From a virus, in IMG/VR virus record IMGVR_UViG_3300018411_000030, positions 1 through 50,871 of that record: a stretch of 50,871 bases of DNA, one strand, 5' to 3'. Position numbers and translations under genes: made by a program. Below, piece after piece: positions 1-5,570 of the stretch. Position 1 is the stretch's first letter. Each line of letters opens with the position of its first letter. A model generated the notes under the pieces. The model did no database searches, had not been told where the DNA came from, and worked only from the letters and a program-made list of their open reading frames with translations.

Positions 1-126
1 TATATCTTCCAGCCGGTACAGGTTGGATTGCGCCCACTCGATGCGTTGTTCAAACAGGAGCTTGTCCAAGCCGAATGCGTTGGCACAGTCAATCCCCAGA
101 TACTGAAATCCGGTATCGGTATTCAT
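1..126 (-). CDS. RNA polymerase II, C-terminal subunit (partial; N4 gp16-like)
   Basis: This is the first 42 codons of a gene that runs off the left edge; the ATG is at 126-124. The stretch YLGIDCANAFGLDK followed by an FxxRIEW segment resembles T7 RNA polymerase just after its DxxGR motif region (WLKIHGANCAGVDK, then FPERIKF). The gene at 829-1740 stops at the matching point, so the two together restore one T7-like polymerase. N4 RNAP II is known to be a two-polypeptide enzyme that transcribes middle genes. The catalytic motifs A, B and C should lie beyond the window. Three small genes lie between the two subunit genes. Identification rests on a short stretch, but the complementarity with the upstream subunit is convincing. 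Confidence 0.8.
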   Translation of the reverse strand, partial: MNTDTGFQYLGIDCANAFGLDKLLFEQRIEWAQSNLYRLEDI

Positions 127-138
127 GGGGGTTATTCC

Positions 139-363
139 TTAAGAGGTAGGGATTAGCAGGGCCATAGCCCGATATTCAGGTGGTACACCTTCATCCTTGA
201 TTACAAGCCAGTTTTCTATGCGAGGGGAGAACACATAGAAACAAGAATGATTGCTAGGAGAGGCAACGATGTAGGCGTAACTTTTGGCAGTTGCATCTGA
301 ATTCCCAGGTAGGTATGGCACCACAGACATAGGCTTATCGGGTTCAAACAGGTAGATGGGCAT
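139..363 (-). CDS. Small early protein, paralogue A of a five-member family
   Basis: A 74-residue protein of unknown function. Its second half reads VFSPRIENWLVIKD, then VPPEYRAMALLIP. The same layout (an aromatic strand with a Trp, then V-P-x-x-x-R-A-x-x-L-L) recurs in the genes at 373-582, 575-832, 1751-2014 and 2077-2301, so this is a local gene family. AAAGGTG precedes the ATG. The gene sits between the two halves of the RNA polymerase II gene and should be co-transcribed with them. No signal peptide or membrane segment is seen. A role in modifying RNAP II or the host is only a guess from position. Confidence 0.75.
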   Translation of the reverse strand: MPIYLFEPDKPMSVVPYLPGNSDATAKSYAYIVASPSNHSCFYVFSPRIENWLVIKDEGVPPEYRAMALLIPTS

Positions 364-372
364 TGGGCACCT

Positions 373-582
373 TTAGGGGTTGATGCCCTTGATCAAGCAC
401 CACACACGGGCTGACTTAGGCACATCAGATAGGTTGATGGGTATGTACCGGTCACCAAAGATGACCGTGTACCAGCAACCATTCCACAGCAGGGCTGTGC
501 CATGAGGCAGTGGTACAAAGGGTCTTTGCTTACGCTCACGGATAGAACCGTCAGGTAGGAACATGCGCACGAGATTACTCAT
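373..582 (-). CDS. Small early protein, paralogue B
   Basis: A 69-residue protein of unknown function. The frame is open upstream to 642, but the ATG at 582 is chosen because it overlaps the stop of the preceding gene by 8 bases (ATGAGTAA), the usual coupling in this block. The C-terminus has SDVPKSARVWCLIKG, a divergent copy of the V-P-x-x-x-R-A signature of its neighbours, preceded by a Trp-rich strand (GCWYTVIFG). It is the most diverged complete member of the family. It lies in the leftward early transcript between the RNAP II subunit genes. Confidence 0.7.
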   Translation of the reverse strand: MSNLVRMFLPDGSIRERKQRPFVPLPHGTALLWNGCWYTVIFGDRYIPINLSDVPKSARVWCLIKGINP

Positions 583-832
583 GGTCACCTCGGTAGATGA
601 GTAGGTGCAGGGCACGGATGTCAGGAGGTACATCAGAAGCATGGATAGGACTTTCTGTGGAATACTTGTTGTCTAAGTAGCACCAAGGCGAATCGAACTG
701 ATAGCCCGTCCCGTAGCAGTAGTGCACTTCAGCACCGCTGTTAATACACGTATCGTGGGTTTGAGAGTAGTTACCTACATAGTGTTTGAGAGCATCGCCC
801 TCGTACCAATACAGGTACTCGAGATCGCTCAT
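575..832 (-). CDS. Small early protein, paralogue C
   Basis: An 85-residue, Tyr-rich, acidic protein of unknown function. It ends with SDVPPDIRALHLLIYRG, the family signature shared with 139-363, 373-582 and 1751-2014. Its ATG (832-830) overlaps the TGA of the RNAP II N-terminal subunit gene in an ATGA arrangement, so the two are translationally coupled. Two cysteines and many tyrosines in the N-terminal half are not shared with the other members. No known domain is recognised. Confidence 0.75.
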   Translation of the reverse strand: MSDLEYLYWYEGDALKHYVGNYSQTHDTCINSGAEVHYCYGTGYQFDSPWCYLDNKYSTESPIHASDVPPDIRALHLLIYRGDHE

Positions 833-1740
833 ACACCCTCCACCAGCTCTTCATCTGCCAGTTCAATAGCTGCCTTCTGAAAGGCTGTGCCTTGCGTATT
901 GATGTGATAGCCAACTGAGTACAGTCGACCGCGGCAATCCACCTTGTGGGTGAGGTGCATACGGTTGCCCTGGTTGATCATAAGAATCATCAGGTCATTG
1001 GCTTGGGTCTTGAACTGGTGCCACTGTTCCAGTTGCTCACCGGTGGTAAGTACCTCTTTAGGCTCCATCTCACAGGCCAGTAAGAAGTCCAGTGACAGGC
1101 TCAGAGGGATCTGGTTTTGTAGGTTGATCACGTCCAAACAGACATCACCATCGTGGTGATTACCTTTGCCCAAGATCAACGAATCGTTGTGGGTAAGGTA
1201 GCCACTCTGGTGGTTGTTGGTGACCAGTTCAGGCACACACACCATGGGTGGCAAGAACGTCGCATTATATATAAAGCCCCTCACCTCCTCACTGAAGTGG
1301 AGGTTCGACACCAACATCAGCGACGCCTCACGGCTAGCTTTGTTGATGTCAAAGGCATCTGTCTGACATAGCACAGCAAGCATTCCAGCAATGGTAGTCA
1401 GGGCTTCTGGCTTATCACTGAAGCGCAGGCGTCCCGCCAGCTGAGCACATACAGAAGTCATGAGCTCTTCTTTCTGGCAGTAACCACACTGTAGGAATAT
1501 CTGAAGGATTAACTCCTCCATATCCAACAGCTCAAGCTGTGCCAGTTGTGCAGCCTTACGGGGGTAGTACTCTTGGCTACGCCATTCATTGATGAGCTCA
1601 ACACCCATGGCCAGCTTGGCTGCATTGCCTGGATGCTCCAGTAGCTCACGCTTAAGGTAGCCGTCAATGTGCTTACGGTTGTATCGATACTCGTTAGCCA
1701 ACTGAATATCAGTAGGCAGCATGCGTACGGGAGCATTCAT
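829..1740 (-). CDS. RNA polymerase II, N-terminal subunit (N4 gp15-like)
   Basis: A 303-residue protein corresponding to the N-terminal half of a T7-like single-subunit RNA polymerase. Near its C-terminus HKVDCRGRLYSVG then NTQGTAFQKAA matches T7 RNAP (YNMDWRGRVYAVS, then NPQGNDMTKG), the DxxGR element that contacts the RNA-DNA hybrid. The chain stops about 20 residues later, before motif A, and the complementary part starts at the gene ending at 126. N4 RNAP II has this two-subunit form. The gene lies in the early minus-strand block, about 10 bases after the paralogue at 1751-2014. A candidate middle promoter (1254-1280) lies inside its coding sequence. Confidence 0.85.
   Translation of the reverse strand: MNAPVRMLPTDIQLANEYRYNRKHIDGYLKRELLEHPGNAAKLAMGVELINEWRSQEYYPRKAAQLAQLELLDMEELILQIFLQCGYCQKEELMTSVCAQLAGRLRFSDKPEALTTIAGMLAVLCQTDAFDINKASREASLMLVSNLHFSEEVRGFIYNATFLPPMVCVPELVTNNHQSGYLTHNDSLILGKGNHHDGDVCLDVINLQNQIPLSLSLDFLLACEMEPKEVLTTGEQLEQWHQFKTQANDLMILMINQGNRMHLTHKVDCRGRLYSVGYHINTQGTAFQKAAIELADEELVEGV
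1254..1280 (-). promoter_or_regulatory. Candidate internal middle promoter, copy 1
   Basis: On the minus strand this reads GGGGCTTTATATATAATG followed by CGACGTTCT. The same sequence, minus one TA step, occurs at 39654-39680 in front of the middle-gene operon. It contains a TATAAT hexamer but no good -35 box at the right distance. It would point toward the rest of the RNAP II N-terminal gene, the small paralogues and the C-terminal subunit. Being inside a gene, the match could in principle be coding coincidence, but a near-exact 21-base match in a 51-kb window argues otherwise. Confidence 0.5.
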
Positions 1741-1750
1741 GGGTATTCTC

Positions 1751-2014
1751 CTAGTTATAAAGTAGGGCTATGGCTCTGAGTTCTGAGGGTACAACTGACT
1801 CACTACACATCTGCCAGTGGTCAGTTGGTTTCTTTGAGGTAGTAGTCACGACGGTGTACCACGTGCGGTTTTCTGGTGTGTAGATATACACACTTGCATT
1901 GGTTGTATTCTTACGAAGCAATGCCGCGTAGGTGGTGGCTGTGTACCCTTCATAAGAGTCAATGGGGTAAAGCTGCCTACTGACGTTGTGAACTGCCAGC
2001 ACTAGATAAATCAT
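1751..2014 (-). CDS. Small early protein, paralogue D
   Basis: An 87-residue protein of unknown function. The ATG at 2014 is preferred over the upstream one at 2050 because AAGGAAG sits five bases before it. The sequence has VYIYTPENRTWYTVV and ends with VVPSELRAIALLYN, the family signature found in four other nearby genes. It directly precedes the RNAP II N-terminal subunit gene. A long Thr/Lys-rich insert between the Trp strand and the signature distinguishes it from its relatives. Confidence 0.75.
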   Translation of the reverse strand: MIYLVLAVHNVSRQLYPIDSYEGYTATTYAALLRKNTTNASVYIYTPENRTWYTVVTTTSKKPTDHWQMCSESVVPSELRAIALLYN

Positions 2015-2076
2015 GTTGGCTTCCTTACTAAATGTTGGGCATAGGCCCACGTCATCCCAAAGCGGGACGCTTCTGA

Positions 2077-2301
2077 TTAACTGTTGATTAGGTGATAGGC
2101 ACGAATGTGTGGATGAATGGTTTCTTCATTCACCCAGATCCAGTCCCGCTTTTCACGGTCCCATACAATTCAAATCTTAACGGCGACGCGATAGATCGAA
2201 TACGGTATTTGCTCGTATAGGCTCATCAGGTCGAATAAATGTTTAGTGGTGTGTTCGCAGATGACTCGATCACCTTCCACACGGTAGAGGTATAACTTCA
2301 T
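2077..2301 (-). pseudogene. Paralogue E of the small early family, interrupted by an in-frame TGA
   Basis: From ATG 2301 the frame gives 43 codons and a TGA at 2172-2170, then continues in the same frame for 30 codons to a TAA at 2079-2077. The part after the stop reads IVWDREKRDWIWV, then IHPHIRAYHLINS, clearly the Trp strand plus P-x-I-R-A-x-x-L signature of the neighbouring paralogues. The combined length (about 74 residues) fits the family. It is therefore a family member broken by one nonsense codon. Alternatives are stop-codon readthrough, a functional 43-residue product, or a sequencing error. Confidence 0.7.
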
Positions 2302-2324
2302 ATGGCTGTCTCACTGAAATGAAT

Positions 2325-2344
2325 GAGCCCCTTAATCGGGGCTC
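2325..2344 (-). terminator. Hairpin, possible terminator
   Basis: GAGCCCC and GGGGCTC form a perfect 7-bp stem around a six-base loop. It lies between the gene ending at 2348 and the one starting at 2301. On the minus strand it is followed only by ATTCATTT, so the U tract is weak. It may attenuate rather than end early transcription before the RNAP II block. Confidence 0.45.
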
Positions 2345-2347
2345 TGG

Positions 2348-2704
2348 TTAACCGTGTTCTGCATACCCTGTCACACCGCCTACAGAGGCGATGTAAGCGT
2401 CCAGTACCTCAAGAGGTACATAGGCATAGACTGTTTCAGTAGGGTTATCGCAATCATCGCAATAGGGCATCAGCGCCTCTATTTCTTCAGAAGGAAACCC
2501 TACTTCAAACTCAGTGTACTGAGAGTAAGGAACCGTTTCTCTTGGGGTGCAATAGTGGTATTCACTGGCTTGAATACTCAAGCTCACGCCATTGGCCAGT
2601 ATCAACCGAGCGGTTTGCTGGATACTACCTTTGTACTCAAGGCGGGAACCTTCTTGCATCCACTGGGTGAAGTGTTTGGTCAGTACAGCAACTTGCCGGT
2701 TCAT
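2348..2704 (-). CDS. Conserved early protein (N4 gp14-like, tentative)
   Basis: A 118-residue acidic protein. The ATG at 2704 is chosen over the longer frame because TTAAGGAAG precedes it at good spacing. Features include an N-terminal helix (VAVLTKHFTQWMQEGS), a YKGSIQQTARLILANG segment, a CDDC pair near residues 90-93 and a Tyr/Gly-rich C-terminus. The place just upstream of RNAP II genes matches a conserved hypothetical gene in N4-like phages as I recall them; the function is unknown. It shares its leader pattern (AAGGAAGAAACC-ATG) with the gene at 2715-2951. Confidence 0.7.
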   Translation of the reverse strand: MNRQVAVLTKHFTQWMQEGSRLEYKGSIQQTARLILANGVSLSIQASEYHYCTPRETVPYSQYTEFEVGFPSEEIEALMPYCDDCDNPTETVYAYVPLEVLDAYIASVGGVTGYAEHG

Positions 2705-2714
2705 GGTTTCTTCC

Positions 2715-2951
2715 TTAATTGAATGGGAATGGATCAGGTGCAGACGTTGGTGGGTGTGCATCCATGAACGCATTCACCTCAGCATCCAAGCGGCCCCAGT
2801 AAGCGTTCAGTTGAGGCTCTACAACACAGAGTGCATAACCTGCTGCACTAGCTTCACGCAGTGTCTGTTCAGGTTGAAAGCCCATGCTCCAGCCATCCAA
2901 GAGGATGCTATTCAGCTTGGTATGGCGTTTGTATACGTTAGGAGATCCCAT
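2715..2951 (-). CDS. Small early protein, unknown function
   Basis: A 78-residue protein. The start is set at ATG 2951, which follows AAGGAAGAAACC, the same ribosome-binding context as the next gene; the longer frame to 3002 lacks this. The central part (WSMGFQPEQTLREASAAGY) looks helical and the C-terminus is Pro-rich. Nothing in it points to a known family. It is in one leftward unit with 3008-3274 and 2348-2704, downstream of the hairpin promoter at 3320-3341. Confidence 0.65.
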   Translation of the reverse strand: MGSPNVYKRHTKLNSILLDGWSMGFQPEQTLREASAAGYALCVVEPQLNAYWGRLDAEVNAFMDAHPPTSAPDPFPFN

Positions 2952-3007
2952 GGTTTCTTCCTTATAAATAAATAACCCCACACCCGAATGGGTGCAGGGC
3001 ATGAGGC

Positions 3008-3274
3008 TTAGAAGCCTACGGAGCTGACCTCTTTGTCAGCCATTTGGAAGTCCACGATCAGGGCATCTTTCAATGCCTCCAGACCGCCTTCTTCTTGCAG
3101 TCGCTTGATCAGCGCAGCCTCAAAAGGCTTGCTGTCTTTCAGCGCAATGGAACCGATCTTGCGCTTGCCGCCTTCAGGCGTAGGCACATACAGGTTCACG
3201 AATGCTTGGGCCTTCCAGCTGTCGTTCTGCTGGTTGGTGGTTTCGTTGCGCTTAACGCCAGTGTTAAAAGCCAT
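3008..3274 (-). CDS. Small early protein, first gene of an early unit
   Basis: An 88-residue protein. ATG 3274 is preceded by TGGAGATACAACC, a good Shine-Dalgarno; the in-frame extension to 3385 runs through the promoter hairpin and the terminator and is rejected. The sequence has a strand-rich N-terminal half (KAQAFVNLYVPTPEGGKRKIGSIALK) broken here only for reading, then a helix with EEGGLEALKDAL. The N-terminal half could be an OB-like or ssDNA-binding fold, but that is speculation. About 46 bases separate it from the predicted start of transcription. Confidence 0.7.
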   Translation of the reverse strand: MAFNTGVKRNETTNQQNDSWKAQAFVNLYVPTPEGGKRKIGSIALKDSKPFEAALIKRLQEEGGLEALKDALIVDFQMADKEVSSVGF

Positions 3275-3319
3275 GGTTGTATCTCCAGTAAGTTGGCCAG
3301 ATGAGTCATTCACCTGTAG

Positions 3320-3341
3320 CCGTTCACGCTGGGACAGCGTG
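3320..3341 (-). promoter_or_regulatory. vRNAP early promoter Pa (hairpin, GGA loop)
   Basis: The plus strand has CACGCTG-GGA-CAGCGTG, a perfect 7-bp stem with a three-base loop (3325-3341). Known N4 vRNAP promoters are 5-7 bp stems with a three-base loop centred on a purine, read on the template strand. Here the plus strand would be the template, so transcription runs leftward into 3274-3008. A CC pair (3320-3321) lies 10 bases from the loop, in the same place as in Pb and Pc, and would give transcripts starting with GG. Confidence 0.75.
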
Positions 3342-3374
3342 CTGTTGACTTTGATTTGGCTTCTGTCTGTCTGC

Positions 3375-3406
3375 TTAAAAAACAAAACCCTTCCGAAGAA
3401 GGGTTT
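3375..3406 (-). terminator. UUCG-loop intrinsic terminator
   Basis: On the minus strand AAACCCTTC-TTCG-GAAGGGTTT forms a 9-bp stem with a UUCG tetraloop, followed by TGTTTTTTAAG. It lies between promoter Pb (3544-3564) and promoter Pa (3320-3341), so it would end the transcript from Pb. Confidence 0.8.
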
Positions 3407-3545
3407 GTTACCAGGATTCCACTGGCATGGCTGGTTAGGCAGTAGGGTCGCAGTGGATTACCAATCCACCGGTGCTTGATCAAAGCCGTATTACGACGCA
3501 GGGATCAATCTGCGAAGGGGCAAAAGAGACTTGTGCTCTTAGGCC
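3375..3545 (-). ncRNA. Candidate early non-coding RNA (about 170 nt)
   Basis: This interval is bounded by the hairpin promoter Pb and the UUCG terminator, and on the minus strand it holds no open frame longer than about six codons. The predicted RNA contains a strong hairpin at 3457-3473 (GTGGATT-GGT-AATCCAC) and a CGCAG/CTGCG hairpin at about 3504-3521. Read as 5-bp stem plus 7-base loop, the first has the layout of a tRNA anticodon arm (loop TTGGTAA), but no D or T arm is found. Existence of the RNA is inferred from the flanking signals only. Confidence 0.45.
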
Positions 3546-3564
3546 TCTAACGCTGGGACAGCGT
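3544..3564 (-). promoter_or_regulatory. vRNAP early promoter Pb (hairpin, GGA loop)
   Basis: ACGCTG-GGA-CAGCGT on the plus strand (3550-3564) repeats the core of Pa, including 15 identical bases and a related TTGA/TCTTG flank. The CC pair 10 bases from the loop is at 3544-3545. Orientation is leftward. No gene follows before the terminator at 3375-3406. Confidence 0.7.
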
Positions 3565-3589
3565 GTTCTTGATCTTGCTGTGTGCTTTT

Positions 3590-3625
3590 AAAAGAACAGG
3601 CCCACATCCAATTAAGGATATGGGC
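3590..3625 (-). terminator. Intrinsic terminator after the 3632-3835 gene
   Basis: On the minus strand GCCCATATCC and GGATGTGGGC form a 10-bp stem (one G-T pair) around TTAATT, followed by CTGTTCTTTTAAAAG. It closes the unit 4144-3632 just before promoter Pb. Confidence 0.7.
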
Positions 3626-3631
3626 ACTGGT

Positions 3632-3835
3632 TTATGCAGCAAGGACAGCACGGCCAGTGGCCATGGCTTGAGCCTTAGCAGCTGCCATTACCTGACGGCG
3701 TGTTGGTAGATCATCCCAAGGCAGAATGGCCTTAGGCGAGCTCTGCGGACGCTTAGCAGCGACCTGTGCTTCCAACTCAACGATACGGTTCATTGCTTCG
3801 TTCAGTGCAGCTTGCAGCTGGGCTTTAGTGGCCAT
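3632..3835 (-). CDS. Small Ala-rich coiled-coil early protein
   Basis: A 67-residue protein of unknown function. Residues 3-28 (ATKAQLQAALNEAMNRIVEL and on) form a clear amphipathic helix likely to make a short coiled coil; a Pro/Trp linker (ILPWDDLP) leads to a second Ala-rich helix. AAGGACATCACC precedes the ATG. It is the last gene of the unit started by promoter Pd and is followed by a strong terminator. Confidence 0.7.
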   Translation of the reverse strand: MATKAQLQAALNEAMNRIVELEAQVAAKRPQSSPKAILPWDDLPTRRQVMAAAKAQAMATGRAVLAA

Positions 3836-3845
3836 GGTGATGTCC

Positions 3846-3971
3846 TTATTTGGTTAGGTAAATGAAGCGCCATTGGCCTTCAGATTTGAGAGTCGAAGCG
3901 GGGATACCAAGGCCACGTTCAATGGCCTGGTTCACACATACTTGGAAAGAGCTGCCACGGATAACAGTCAT
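3846..3971 (-). CDS. Very small early protein (41 residues)
   Basis: ATG 3971-3969 overlaps the TGA of the gene before it in an ATGA arrangement, and the frame runs to TAA at 3848-3846. The product starts MTVIRGSSFQVCVNQAIERG and ends WRFIYLTK. It is supported by the coupling and by the tight fit (10 bases) to the next gene rather than by homology. The middle (QAIERGLGIPASTLKSEGQW) could be a mini helix-turn-helix, but this is too short to judge. Confidence 0.6.
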   Translation of the reverse strand: MTVIRGSSFQVCVNQAIERGLGIPASTLKSEGQWRFIYLTK

Positions 3972-4144
3972 ACGGATTGCTCCTTGCATACACCAAAGCC
4001 TAAAGAGGCATACCAGTTCTCTGCTGCAGTCACTGTAGTAGTGTCTTCGTAGACTTCTACGAAGAGGATCTCGTCTTCATTGAAGACAGTGAGCATTAGT
4101 GCTGCTTCATCCATTGGGACGAAGATGCGGTCTTTAACATTCAT
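3968..4144 (-). CDS. Small acidic early protein (58 residues)
   Basis: ATG 4144-4142 follows GAGGAACTACCC, a good ribosome-binding site, about 47 bases from the predicted start of promoter Pd. The product is acidic (FNEDEILFVEVYEDTTTV) with a probable beta hairpin and no known domain. It is the first gene of a three-gene early unit. Early N4-like genes at this position are typically tiny host-interaction proteins, but no function can be read from this sequence. Confidence 0.65.
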   Translation of the reverse strand: MNVKDRIFVPMDEAALMLTVFNEDEILFVEVYEDTTTVTAAENWYASLGFGVCKEQSV

Positions 4145-4189
4145 GGGTAGTTCCTCATTCTTGAGTTATTGACAGAGAGCCCTGTCATT

Positions 4190-4212
4190 CCTCAGTACGT
4201 GTGGAACACGTA
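4190..4212 (-). promoter_or_regulatory. vRNAP early promoter Pd (hairpin, GGA loop)
   Basis: TACGTGT-GGA-ACACGTA on the plus strand (4196-4212) is a perfect 7-bp stem with the same GGA loop as Pa, Pb and Pc but a different stem sequence, which argues that structure is selected. A CC pair lies 11 bases from the loop (4190-4191). Orientation is leftward into 4144-3632. Confidence 0.7.
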
Positions 4213-4435
4213 AAGGTAGTGCGATTAGAGGAAGTGTATCGGGTGTGTATCGGTACGGAATATGGGAAGGAATAGTGATAGTGAGAGAAGTGATAACAGA
4301 GTAGATACAGTTGATAAGACTTGATAACAATGTACTGACACTTAACTGTGTCCCTCCCGTGTATATACACACTGTCTCTATAACACTGTCTTAGGTGTGT
4401 GCTGTGCTGTGTGCTGGTAGATGTGTGCTTAAAAG
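4213..4435. other. Non-coding leader region with TTGATAA-type repeats
   Basis: No convincing gene. The DNA is purine-rich and then GT-rich. Three related words occur at about 4289-4330 (GTGATAACAG, TTGATAAGAC, TTGATAACAA). Two overlapping minus-strand frames exist here, but they have biased composition and no ribosome-binding site. This stretch could hold the terminal repeat or a regulator-binding array. Confidence 0.4.
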
Positions 4436-4457
4436 GGAAGCACCCCGAAGGGTGCTG
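4431..4457 (-). terminator. UUCG-loop intrinsic terminator
   Basis: On the minus strand AGCACCC-TTCG-GGGTGCT is followed by TCCCTTTTAAG. It directly follows the stop of the 58-residue gene at 4464-4640. Confidence 0.75.
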
Positions 4458-4463
4458 GTGTAG

Positions 4464-4640
4464 TTACTCGTCCTTGAGGCCGAGTTCTACGAGTTGGGAC
4501 TTGAGCTTAACAAGGTCGGTGCCCTTGAGTTCCTCTGCGAGGAACTTTTGGGACTTGACGTTGCCGAGGATGGAGATGTTGCAGGCTGAGTCGAGGTTGA
4601 TGGCGAACAAGCGGAAGAAGTTGTTGATGGCTGTGAACAT
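4464..4640 (-). CDS. First early gene (58 residues)
   Basis: ATG 4640-4638 with GGAG eight bases upstream opens a 58-codon frame ending in TAA at 4466-4464. The product begins MFTAINNFFRLFAINLDSAC and ends LVKLKSQLVELGLKDE. It forms a complete one-gene unit: hairpin promoter Pc about 32 bases upstream and a UUCG terminator right after the stop. The N-terminal 20 residues are hydrophobic/aromatic and could be a membrane or protein-binding helix. It is the earliest gene expected after DNA entry in this layout; function unknown. Confidence 0.7.
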   Translation of the reverse strand: MFTAINNFFRLFAINLDSACNISILGNVKSQKFLAEELKGTDLVKLKSQLVELGLKDE

Positions 4641-4671
4641 GTGGAGTACTCCGATAGTGGTGGCCTAGGTG

Positions 4672-4691
4672 CCGTACACCTGGGGACCAGG
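4672..4691 (-). promoter_or_regulatory. vRNAP early promoter Pc (hairpin, GGA loop)
   Basis: CCTGG-GGA-CCAGG on the plus strand (4679-4691) forms a 5-bp stem with the GGA triloop. CC at 4672-4673 is exactly 10 bases from the loop, as in Pa and Pb. It points leftward to the 58-residue gene. Confidence 0.65.
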
Positions 4692-4880
4692 GGTAGTGGG
4701 GTGGTGAATTAGGAATACAAGAAGACCAGGGGGGGTAGGTCGAGGATTTTGATCTGAGGGAGTAAGTACTGGACTCGTACCCATTTTATAAAATTTCAAA
4801 AAACCTGAATTCCAAAATAATAAAATTTCAGAGTTCCACACTCTTCATACTATATTCACCCGATACACTAAGTATTGAGT
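4692..4880. other. Early/late intergenic region with AT-rich direct repeat
   Basis: No gene is seen. The left part has G runs (GGGGTAGTGGGG; CAGGGGGGG). The right part is AT-rich, with the decamer TAAAATTTCA at 4789-4798 and again at 4821-4830, 32 bases apart. On the minus strand the first copy continues as TTTTATAAAATGGGTACG, loosely like the candidate middle promoters at 1254 and 39654. On the plus strand CATACTATATT (4846-4856) could be a -10 region for the late genes. Genome ends may lie in this neighbourhood. Confidence 0.4.
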
Positions 4881-5570
4881 ATGAATATGACTGCACTCAC
4901 TGTTGAAGAGTTAAAGGCTGCACTACCTGACCGGGTAAAGAAGAGTCTGAACCAGGAGTTGATTGATCAGATCAATCTGACCTTGGCTGAACCTGAACTG
5001 TACGAGGCGTACCGGGATAACTTGTTGAGTTATACCAAGGTGATGGCTGATGGTAAGTTCAAGATCCCTAACTACATTGATGCGGTTAAGTACGTCAGTC
5101 ATAAGCTGATGGGCTGTACCAATATCGATGCGTATAGCAAAACCTTTCCTGGGAAGATTGCCCGGTTCACGGCTCAAGGGGTGTCTGGTAAAGACATCGC
5201 GTCGTATGTAACTGCATATAACAAGAGCAAGTTGGTGAACTTGATCTTTGAGCAGACGCTGATTCCGCACTATGTGTTGAACCAGGACCTGTACCAGAAG
5301 GCGTTGAATGTGCAGGCCGAACTGATGGTGTCGGCTAATAGTGAGAAGGTGCGCAGTGATGCGGCCAATAGTTTGCTCACGCATTTGAAGATGCCTGAGA
5401 CCCAGAAGGTTGAACTGAATATCGGTGTGAAAGAGGACAGCTCTATTGATGCGCTGCGTCAGGCCACTATGGCATTGGCCCGTGAGCAGCGATTGATGGT
5501 GGAGTCAGGTGCAATGAATGCGCAACAGGTCGCCCATACCAAGATCATTGAAGGGGAGCGCATTGCATGA
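4881..5570 (+). CDS. Putative terminase small subunit (N4 gp69-like)
   Basis: A 229-residue, largely helical protein directly upstream of the large terminase gene, the usual place of the DNA-recognition subunit. The ATG at 4881 is used; an in-frame TTG at 4875 is also possible, and neither has a strong Shine-Dalgarno. The middle has a GVSGKDIASYVTAYNKSK segment that could be a DNA-binding helical unit, and the C-terminal third is a long charged helix. Assignment rests on position and size compared with N4, not on a diagnostic motif. Confidence 0.65.
   Translation: MNMTALTVEELKAALPDRVKKSLNQELIDQINLTLAEPELYEAYRDNLLSYTKVMADGKFKIPNYIDAVKYVSHKLMGCTNIDAYSKTFPGKIARFTAQGVSGKDIASYVTAYNKSKLVNLIFEQTLIPHYVLNQDLYQKALNVQAELMVSANSEKVRSDAANSLLTHLKMPETQKVELNIGVKEDSSIDALRQATMALAREQRLMVESGAMNAQQVAHTKIIEGERIA

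Noticed and set aside
3440-3530. tRNA gene suggested by an anticodon-like arm
   Set aside because: Only the anticodon arm fits. No D arm with GG, no TTCGA-type T loop and no acceptor pairing could be found on either strand.
4166-4372. Two overlapping minus-strand frames of 61 and 68 codons
   Set aside because: Biased Ser/Thr/Tyr/Ile composition from repetitive DNA, no ribosome-binding site, and they run across the Pd promoter hairpin.
4528-4546. Fifth vRNAP promoter: AGTTCCTC-TGC-GAGGAACT hairpin
   Set aside because: Good stem, but the loop is TGC rather than GGA, there is no CC at the kept distance, and it lies inside the 58-codon gene.
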